A DNA stretch of 64,000 nt from Cladophialophora immunda. Its lineage: Eukaryota > Ascomycota > Eurotiomycetes > Chaetothyriales > Herpotrichiellaceae. The DNA lies in the NCBI RefSeq assembly GCF_000835495.1, contig NW_015622543.1, positions 5,258,619 to 5,322,618 on the forward strand. Reading direction: 5' to 3'. A model generated the notes under the pieces. The model was given only the letters and a program-made list of their open reading frames with translations. It was not told where the DNA came from and searched no databases. Every line of letters starts with the position of its first letter. Position 1 is the stretch's first letter. Position numbers and translations under genes: made by a program. Positions 55,895 to 64,000 of this stretch are shown in pieces.

Positions 55895-56765
55895 ATGGTC
55901 CTTCCATTGTTTTTTGTCATCGCTCGAATCGTGGGTAGAGATGGGGCTTTTGAAAAGGTATAGTCTTCAACCCTTTTACAATCTTTATCCGTGAAGTGAA
56001 CAAGGGTTAAGGGAATTGACTAATCTTGCATGTATCCAATGTTAGTGGAAAGAGAGGCTTGCAGCTCTTTGTGCAGTGTCGAAGACGGAGCCATACTCCT
56101 ATTCCTACTACTGGGGCCAAGATCTCGATGGCGAGCCTGACACGCTATGGGGTCTAGAGGGTTACTACCATCCAATCGGATTCTTCTTGGGTCATGTGTC
56201 TACCGACATCTTCAAAGAGGAGATGCGCAAAGTGGATGACGACAAGCTCCTGCGTAACGTCCAGGGTCTAAACAGCCCTGATTATGATCTACATCACTAT
56301 GACTTCTTTTCCGGCTTTATTAAGCGCGACGATGACAAAGATCGAGACGCCATGGACAGCTTTGTTGTTGTCGTGCATTTGTGGGCGGCTGAGGGCAAGC
56401 GCAAGCAACTGTTAGGCATCCTCGCAGATGTGGCCGATCGAGTCAAGGCGTCAGAAAAGACAACATCGATAACCGTTCAAAGCTTCGGTGTTCTCAAGGA
56501 GGTAAACGACCTCCATCTGGCGACTGCCTATATTAGGTACGGTTGAGTTTGCCAAATTCATCACCTTACTACATAGACACTGCGATTATGATGCTGATAG
56601 ACTTATAGGACTAGAACCGAGAGCGACTGGTTGGCGTTCCAAGCTTCGGAAAACTATAGACGGTTGATGGAAGATGCTGGGTCCATAACCGTGCGTCAAG
56701 AAGCCCATAGATCGAAGGCATTTATCGGCCATATTGGTCAGGAAGCGCCGGTGGGCGATCCGTAA
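55895..56765 (+). CDS. tandem ABM-fold (dimeric alpha/beta-barrel) protein
   Basis: Three exons: 55895-55957, 56046-56536, 56609-56765; 236 aa. The short first exon encodes MVLPLFFVIARIVGRDGAFEK, the opening strand and helix of an antibiotic-biosynthesis-monooxygenase (ABM) domain, and joins in phase to WKERLAALCAVSKTEPYSYSY. The second half starts again with DSFVVVVHLWAAEGKRKQLLGILADV, so two ABM-like units are fused in one chain (about residues 1-120 and 120-225). Such folds are cofactor-free monooxygenases, isomerases or decarboxylases of small molecules; the reaction cannot be told. No signal peptide. It follows the dehydrogenase on the same strand. Confidence 0.8.
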
Positions 56766-59197
56766 AAGGTGATATAGCAATCTTGATCAGCAGCACAAAG
56801 AGGAAACTCTGACCAGAAAAGCACATGATTGTGAGCTAGCTGCTCTTTTTCTGAACTAAGAAGTGCCTCTGGATCACCTGGCAATTTCAGTCCATTGTTA
56901 TAGAAAGACCATTCTTCTAGCCCTATCTACGACTCGCGTGCTTGGTGCGAAGTTGTGGTTCCAACATTTCTTTGACTGCAAACGAGGGAAACGCCCTCCA
57001 CAAGTTTAGCCCTCTATCCCCCCCCGTAAACCCTATTGGTTAGTGTACTTGTACGATAGGTGTTGACTTCGCGTCGCCTCCGTGCTTCAGAATCAACCCT
57101 GCGAGATGAGCGAAGGAGGTTTTGAAGGCTTTGGGTTTACTGCTCAGTGAGGAAGCTTCATTTGTGACCTGAAGCGATAAGGTGTTAATACTTTCCACTA
57201 GGACGACATAAGAGTGTGGGCCATGTACGAGTAAGAAATGTCAGACGGATCGATCGATGGTCGCGTACGACTATTCCTCACTCAAAAAGTGAACTCTACC
57301 TAACTCTAGGAGCGAAAATCCTCTGGAAATGCGTGGACTGGGTCGTAAATTATTACGCTTTTTCCCTCCGCCAGTTGAAACCCCTCCCCACAGTTCAAGA
57401 CCTTTGTCCTGCAATGGCTCAGTGTAGAAAATGTTCGCGACCGCTTCCACGGTAGTATATCCTTTCTCAACTATCTTGCAGTCCTTTAGGCGAAGCTCTC
57501 GAGTAACCGCCGTCCTGTGTCATTGTCTTGGTGAATTTAGTATACGTGAGCAACGCGATTGATATTAATCTTTCGCTTGAACCCCGAAAGGCGTCGTGCA
57601 AAGGTCTGGGAGTCGGAGGTGGGGCAAGAATGGGATCTCTACTCAGTACCGACCTGTTGGACCAGCCTCTCTCTCGGCAAGCGATTTCCTCGTGGCAAAT
57701 GGAAACTACGCTCATGACAGGGACACTTTCTCCGTACGCCTCTCCTGGGTGCCTGGTTCCTGTACAATACGCCAGAGTGCCCCCATTGGGCTTACGAAAT
57801 TGGGCCGACGCTATAGAAAATGGGCCGATAATTGGACCGCCTTGGTGCCTGGAGCTTCCGAGCACCTGGGAGCCACATGACGGACGGACGGCTAGGTGTT
57901 ACCAGATAGATCGATTGGAAAGAATCTGGAGCCCTTTCAATATCTGCTGCCAGCATTCTGCTCGCGCCAATGGATAGCTGGCCCCTTAGAGACCCCGGGT
58001 GCGGTGGTCAGAAGTCGATATGCAATCAACTGATGGTTTCAGGTAGAGTTAGAAGAAAGACGCCTTCCCCTGCCGCTGGTTCCTTTGGTATCATCCTTCA
58101 TCGAGATCAGATGCAGCTATCAGCCCCATGCCGCGAGCGGAAGCCAACGGTCTCATCATATTCTGCTTCCTTTGTCCCCTACTCCTCCTGTTACATGCGG
58201 AGGGTCTCTCAACAAGACAAGGTCACGAATGCAAAAGCAGCCGTGACACTCGGTTCTCGTCACTATGAGCGCTAAGCCAAGTTGCGTGGTGAGAGCCTAA
58301 AGAACAAAGTTGTTGTCTTCGCAGGCTGTGCAGCGATGGTCCAATGTTACTGGGGCGTGGCCAGTGGTCTTGGGCCTTCTCCAGCAGTGTGGGCGAGCGG
58401 GGTGGGAAAGGAGGGGCAAGGGAGGACGGGCTAGTGGGCGCAACTTGGGGGTTTGCTTCGAGGAATTGTGGAAATATCTTGAATAGTGGAGAGCACGTGG
58501 TGGGTAGACCATCAACTATACCTAAAGAGGTATCTCGGAACGGATTAATTTTCTCCCAGCCGATTCAACCGCCTACACAGTATTTGGCTAGACAACAAGT
58601 CAAGGAATCGAGTCCAGAGTCCTATCAAAGTACATTCAATCGTATGTAAGCTGGTTCGGGGGCTATAACTAACGTGGCGAGCATCGTTGATGCTTCAAAC
58701 TCTAGAGGCTTAGAAGGCCATCTAAAAGTTCTCTCTACTCGGCAATGACACATGCGGCCCTAGACTTGATGGCAGGAGAAGTTGGCGAGAGATACGGGTC
58801 AATTACGTTGCTCTGTCAGCTTTCTTTCCCCTTCTTCCCATTTGGCAGTCAATAGTGGGCACATACCTCACAGTGACATAGTCAAGACGTCCATGGTGGC
58901 TTCAAAAGGTGGCTTGGACAGGGGCAACATGGTCCCAGGAATTGCTGGTGTGTGACTACGTCGAATGGACCGACCAGACGAGGAACTCTTTCGCAACGGT
59001 TTTCTGGTTCTCACTGAGCGATGAGTCCAGCTATTTGATTGGAACAACTGCCATCGTTCGACGTTGACGGAGGAACGTTGTGCTAGGTGTCTTGCCATAT
59101 GGTAACAAACTGCAACTGTAAATGCATTCCTCATGGTGGAAAAGATTGTCCTTCTCGAATCCCCGGGCGCAGGCGGATGTCTTGATAAAAGACTCCC
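56766..59197. other. 2.4-kb gene-poor stretch
   Basis: Between the ABM gene and the sugar transporter 3' end. Open frames around 57467-58649 on both strands have no domain, no ATG-plus-splice logic and no compositional support. It divides the probable catabolic cluster from the transporter/VOC pair. Confidence 0.5.
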
Positions 59198-60929
59198 CTA
59201 GCCACGCATGTTGCCCTTCACGTCCTCGGTAAATTCCAATTGGCATGGTTGACTGCCGTCTTTCCAACTGTTTGCCTTGTCCGTCGTGTCGGTCTTGGCC
59301 TCGAGCTCCACCACACGACCATCATCGCCCATATGGACCACAACCTCATCGCCGAACAGCGCTCCGATCTCTTCGAGCGAAACTCTGGTTGTCTCAGGGA
59401 CGTAAAAGTAGATGAGTATTGTGGAGACGATGTTGCAGGCAAACCAGACCATATACATCCTCCAACCAATGTTTTTAAATGCCACCGGGGCCGGTGCCGT
59501 GTAGGTGATCGCCCCAAGAAAGTACGCGAAGAATGCGATGCCAACACCTTTTGCTCGGATTGTCGTAGGGAAGATTTCTCCCACATAGGCGAACTGTGCA
59601 GGGTCCAAGAAGAACGAGTAGGCGCTAATGTATAGGAAGACGAATACAACACATGCTGCGTTGCCGCCTTTGTTGCTAGTTCCCACGAAGTACTTTTGTA
59701 GTAGGGCTTCGATGAGGAGGATAATTGCGATCAATGGATAGCCCATTACTAGTTACGAAGCCCGTCAGTTGGTGTGGGAGGTGAGCCAAACACGACATTG
59801 ATGTGGACTTACAAAACATGGTTCGTCGCCCGATGCGGTCCACTGAATATGCCCCTGCATAGTTGAAAATAGCTGCAACAGAAACGTATACCCCGTTCAT
59901 GAGCAAAGGCATTGACTTGTCGAGCCCAAGAGCTTGGTAGATGACAACCTGATAGGTCGTGATACCTAAGCATCCCGTCGATTGCGTCGCGAACATCAGC
60001 CCAAAGGCAATCAGAGATCGCTTTCTCCAGGATGCTTTCTTAAACATCTCGAGATATCCAGCCTGCTGCTTTTTGTCGAATTCGACCTGCCTCGAGATCT
60101 GGAGAGCCTCGCTATGTGCTGCAGTGTCGCCGGGGTCGTTATCGTCGTGGTGTATTTTTAGCAAAATTCTCAAGGCTTCTTGTTCCCGACCCACGAGGGT
60201 GAGGTATCTCGGCGATTCTGGGATCCAATATGTTCCTATCAATAGGGTGATTGGTGCTAGGCAAGAAATACCCAATGGTAGCCGCCACTGGACGGTCTGG
60301 CTTTCGGCGAAGTAGGCACCAAACCCTACCCAAGCCGAGCTATAACGGCGAAGTCAGTTGATTGGACTACATGGTGAGCTTGTTCGAGTATTTCACACTT
60401 ACGTGACGTAGCCAGTGACAATGCTAGCGCCTGTCAGACCAGCCAACAGACCTCTTCTGTGTGGAGGTGCGATCTCGGTCGTGTAGATCGGAACCAGAGC
60501 GAAACACTGTCCGAGGCCAAACCCTTGAACAAACCGGAAGACGATGAACATGGCCACATTTACAGCACCTGCTACGCAGGCGGAACCGACCAGTGAAATG
60601 GTCGACGCCAGCGCCAGAGCCCGTTTTCGACCGAGCCAGTCGCCTGTCCATCCCTGGACGAGAACTCCAATACCGGCACCGGCGGCAAACAGCGCGCTCA
60701 TGGCGCCGATGATACTCGCAGTGTGATCGCTGGCAGCTAAAAAGACAATTAGCCACCAAGGATTTGATGTTTTCTCACAGACAAGAGACGTACGGTCGAG
60801 ATTGAAATAGTCATAGAAACCAGGTTCCCCAATGACAGTTGCGAAGACAGAGTACGCGTAGGCGTAAGTGTATCCGCCGGAAGCGACGAACAGCGCTATG
60901 GCAAAATTGTATCCGGTCAAGTGTACCAT
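59198..60929 (-). CDS. MFS sugar porter
   Basis: Twelve-TM hexose/polyol-type transporter of the plasma membrane. Exons 60929-60794, 60736-60403, 60339-59813, 59748-59198; 515 aa. Sugar-porter signatures: GDWLGRKRAL in loop 2-3, RFVQGFGLGQCFALVPIYTTEIAP, the PESPRYL motif after TM6, SVDRIGRR in loop 8-9, and VPETTRVSLEEIGALFG near the C-terminus. Intron 1 (57 nt) is in frame and open, so read-through would add 19 residues; splicing restores the usual N-terminus. Length normal, residues intact. Substrate unknown. Confidence 0.93.
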
Positions 60930-62524
60930 TTTCGATGAGACTCTGGGTCGCTCTGCTGTGGTATGATACTCTTGTCTCGAATACACGGACGTATGAAAAG
61001 CAGCCGTGGTTATAATATGCACATTCACTGCGCGCCCCCAGGGTGGAAGTCCCCCTACGCGGAGCATCTATCTACACCCCAGCCTCACCAGCCCAAGCGG
61101 GAACCCCAGAGGGAACCCCGGACGATCTGCCCAGTAATCGTGAGGAGATTTCTCCACATCCATCACCGGAGTATCTTCTGCTCGTTCTCCGACTACGTGC
61201 TTTTTCCAGACGTAGATGTTTGACGGACAATCTTGTGATAGAGCAACCGCTGATCATCTGAATTTTCTGCAGCTGCTCGAGTTGTGGTTTATCTTACTTC
61301 GCCGCCAACCTAGTCCGCAACACCAAATCGTTCCGCCTCTCCCCTTTTCTCGCAAAGAACCTCTTCGGCACAAAACAGAGCGTACTCCAGGCCCGTTTGA
61401 GTCTGACCCTGCCACTTGGGGGTGCTCATATCGGCCAGGGGGAGTAGGAAGACTAGATACCCTTAGCATGCAAACCTTGCTGCACCGACCAGCTAGGCGT
61501 CCTTATGTTGAGACTGCTCGCGAAGCACAAGGCGTAGATCACAAGTTCTTTGCCCGTGAGTACTTTAATAACGACAAATGGAAGTGTTGGAACCTGCCGA
61601 ACAGCTTTTTTGTGATCAATTCTGCGGCGGTGAGAGTGGACAGGAAAAAAGAGGGTTGACTCCGCAAATCAGAATGTAGTGTCCTCTCCAATTTCGTTGA
61701 GCGAATTCTCACCGTTCTTCTAAACGGTTGCAATTTGCTACGTGGCAGGTCGTTGGTGCTTTTTTAATAAGTGTATAAGGTGCTTCAGAAACTATCATGC
61801 TTGCCACATATCACCTTGAACCAAAGATTGTACCTGTTGCGAAAACACTGTCAGTATGTCACAAATAAGTCCGGAGAATTATTGCTCTTTGGTTAGAAAT
61901 CATGCTGTTCACGTTGAGCTCCTTGCTCAACAACATTGCGAAAATGATCGTACTTGTCGGGTTCTCCTACTGCTGTCGCGAGTTCTCGGTCAAAAAAGAC
62001 GAGTTTACCGTGCCCAAAAGCTCGAAATGTGGAAATTATTAGAGTCACAATCATCCACGATGTTGGTTGCCTCGACTTGATCGAACTGGCGTGGGTACTC
62101 AAAGTGCCAAAACGGGTGTGTAGACAGCCTGGACTCATATGTAAGATCCTCCTATCTACCCAACGTCCTGATCAGTCAAACCTGTCACTGGTACAGCGCC
62201 TAGAGTACATTTACGTATATCACTGTTTTACACTATAACCTTCACTCTTTGACAGTCGGAGGACTCCATCATAGTTAGGCGGGGCGCCACCATGCTTCTG
62301 GCACATTCCCTGGCCCGGATTCTTAAGTTCTCTAGCAGTCTTCTTTGAAGAAATAGGAATAACATGGATATGTAGTCCTCCAAGAGATACGTAGATTAAT
62401 AAAAGGCACGGTCTTCAACATGAAGGGCAAGCAAACGTTGATAAAAAGTATCCTCCGAGTCTCTGGCGCTACCCTAGAGCTAAAGCTTAACAACGACAAT
62501 TCCACTGCATATTATATCACAATC
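60930..62524. other. intergenic, upstream of the sugar porter
   Basis: 1.6 kb between two minus-strand genes. It includes the porter promoter. The minus frame at 61893-62138 reads somewhat protein-like but cannot be assigned; no gene is claimed. Confidence 0.45.
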
Positions 62525-63124
62525 CTACATAGCTTCCAAGCTAGGAAGTTCTCTCGGTCCTATCTCAGCTCGTTTCTTCAATTCGGACTCTGGCACCCCC
62601 GCCTTGATCATTTCCAATAGCTCTTCTGCATCGAAATCAGTGCCAACTGGATTCTCGGCGAAGTAGCTACTGTTCATGAAATCGATGGCGGATTCGACAT
62701 TGTCAAAATTGTCAACTTGGGTCTCGATCTTATTGCCGTCGGGGTCTTTGTAATAGATAGATGTTGTAGGGCCATGATTAACGCACCAGAATGGAGAGAT
62801 GCCGAGGGCTTTTCGTTGTCGGTAGGCGAGAAGTAACGCCGGTAATGTAGGAAAGGTAAAAGCGATGTGCTCTAGTCCTGCGCTGGTCGGGGCTTTGGAA
62901 TTCGTACCGGGTACTCTAATAATTGCGATACGATGGTGCTCGTCGTCGTATGTTATAAAGGATATGATATCATTGCCGTACGTGACCGTGCCTCCCAGAA
63001 AGTTTAGATAGAACTCGGTCATGCCCCTGAGATTGTTTGTGCGTAGGACAACGTGCGCCAGTGTATCAGGGCTTAAAACTTTGCCTCCAACGGAGCCAAA
63101 GTCAGCGAGTTGGATAGTATCCAT
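62525..63124 (-). CDS. VOC-superfamily (extradiol-dioxygenase-like) protein
   Basis: 199 aa, single exon, ATG at 63124. One vicinal-oxygen-chelate module: LAHVVLRTNNLRGMTEFYLNFLG (first metal His), FITYDDEHHRIAII, GLEHIAFTF (second His), SIYYKDPDGNKIETQVDN (metal Glu). This His-His-Glu set and the C-terminal tail GTDFDAEELLEMIKAG match fungal and bacterial type I extradiol (biphenyl-diol) dioxygenase relatives that have a single catalytic module. Possible role: ring cleavage of a catechol or another metal-dependent step. It is next to the sugar porter on the same strand but 1.6 kb away. Confidence 0.87.
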   Translation of the reverse strand: MDTIQLADFGSVGGKVLSPDTLAHVVLRTNNLRGMTEFYLNFLGGTVTYGNDIISFITYDDEHHRIAIIRVPGTNSKAPTSAGLEHIAFTFPTLPALLLAYRQRKALGISPFWCVNHGPTTSIYYKDPDGNKIETQVDNFDNVESAIDFMNSSYFAENPVGTDFDAEELLEMIKAGVPESELKKRAEIGPRELPSLEAM

Positions 63125-64000
63125 ACGAGGACCGTGTCAAAGCGTTTCTTCTCGATACTCCCTGGTCGGGGCACTGCCCTGTGGACTTTTGATTTCTCTG
63201 GGAATTCAGCACCTTTTATGACGCTGTACCGGTGCTCAGACGGTCGGTACCACAGAATTTTACACTGAGTGAGTCTCCTGCATCGTGCCTATGCTTCGAA
63301 TCTTAGACACTGTGTGAAGATTGTCGGAAGATTTTCGAGGCCAATATATGTACCTTGACAGCTGCTGACCGGAGAATTGTCCAGGGCTTCTGTGCAAAAT
63401 TGCCCCGATGCGCCAAAATCGACCGATCCACCGGTCATTGGAAAAACTTCTCCATGTATTTGGCAGAAATGGTTACCATGCCGCTCGAATGGCCAGGAAT
63501 AGTGCCTCAATCCATTGCTTTTCAACAAAAGACAGAATATCGCGCCAGTCCTGGCGGACTATTAGGCACCTTAGTAGAAAAAGATAGCCTATCAGTGTAG
63601 GATCTCCGTACGTGATACAAATGCACTATCAAGGCGAGTCATCAAAATCAAGTCGTATACTCAGGTATTCAACGGCGACACTACAACTGGCCTTGACAAC
63701 CGTTTTTGGTTTGTGGCCAGCCGCTTTACTCAGGAATCAGGTGCCCTGGCTCAAACTTCGGCTCAGCCTGCTCAAGCCGCTGCTCACCCTCCTCATCCTT
63801 CTCATCACCGGTGCTCAGTCCCGTTTATAGGTCCCTGCTTCGCTTGGTAGGTGTATCTCTTCGAGTATGTGAAAGCTTTACGCGACCTTCAACGAGGGTA
63901 TAGCTTTAGGGCCTAGGGTTCGAAATTGGGACTCCTTGCAAAGACGGTGGACGCAATCTCTCACACTCCTGTTCCGTTTGCGTAAGATGTATCGCGCTTC
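63125..64000. other. right-end stretch, no gene assigned
   Basis: Open frames at 63289-63528 (minus) and 63355-63600 (plus) overlap each other. Neither shows a family motif. A gene continuing beyond the right edge cannot be excluded. Confidence 0.4.

Noticed and set aside
56766..59197. Several 80-150 aa frames in the gap before the sugar porter
   Set aside because: Both strands open at random lengths, no domain, no consistent splice joins.
1..64000. tRNA, rRNA, transposon or RIP-degraded sequence
   Set aside because: No cloverleaf-like A/B boxes, transposase or reverse-transcriptase motifs, terminal inverted repeats or strongly AT-shifted blocks were found by eye; a tRNAscan and repeat search would settle it.

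Overview
The window is nuclear DNA of a filamentous ascomycete (Pezizomycotina). The evidence is short GT-AG introns of about 50-190 nt, roughly even base composition, intron-dense genes on both strands, and family content: Fab1, two-C2 phosphatidylserine decarboxylase, Zn(II)2Cys6 regulator, NACHT-WD40 protein, HeLo-domain protein. The class looks like Eurotiomycetes, possibly a black-yeast relative (Chaetothyriales). That placement is inference from overall flavour only. Exon models were built by hand from splice signals, reading-frame phase and family resemblance. All multi-exon totals given here are multiples of three.

Left third (1-32 kb) is mostly ordinary core genome. It holds a Fab1/PIKfyve lipid kinase cut by the left edge, an F-box-like protein, kynurenine 3-monooxygenase (BNA4), a Gfo/Idh/MocA oxidoreductase, an amidohydrolase-2 decarboxylase of the 6-methylsalicylate decarboxylase type, and PSD2-type phosphatidylserine decarboxylase. 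It continues with an unknown protein, an MBD4-like DNA glycosylase, a membrane-anchored double-psi beta-barrel protein, an amidase, a GPI-type fasciclin protein and a large RD/RE-repeat protein.

Middle (32.5-40.3 kb) is a candidate self/non-self recognition or programmed-cell-death locus. A 356-aa protein has the HET-S layout: an N-terminal HeLo-type helical domain, then a C-terminal tail with two aligned pseudo-repeats that fit the HET-s-related amyloid motif. A (GACCCC)n minisatellite sits inside the HeLo domain and encodes a Ser-Gly run. Head-to-head with it, 2.6 kb away, is a NACHT-WD40 (STAND/NLR) gene with a HeLo-like N-terminal domain. This is the most interesting part of the window.

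Right third (41-63 kb) looks like a catabolic cluster with its own regulator. It contains an HpcH/HpaI aldolase, a divergent pyruvate-decarboxylase-like enzyme, a Zn(II)2Cys6 activator (ten exons), an SMP-30 lactonase, a Dal5-like MFS permease (ten exons, two microexons), a Zn-dependent polyol/sugar dehydrogenase and a tandem ABM-fold protein. Past a 2.4-kb gap come a sugar-porter MFS protein and a VOC/extradiol-dioxygenase-like protein. The logic (permease, dehydrogenase, lactonase, 2-keto-acid aldolase, decarboxylase) suits oxidation of a sugar or polyol to pyruvate plus an aldehyde. No dehydratase is present, so the substrate is unknown. Shared promoter elements (a 16-bp direct repeat between aldolase and decarboxylase, CGG-type inverted repeats upstream of the lactonase and between permease and dehydrogenase) are candidate sites for the regulator.
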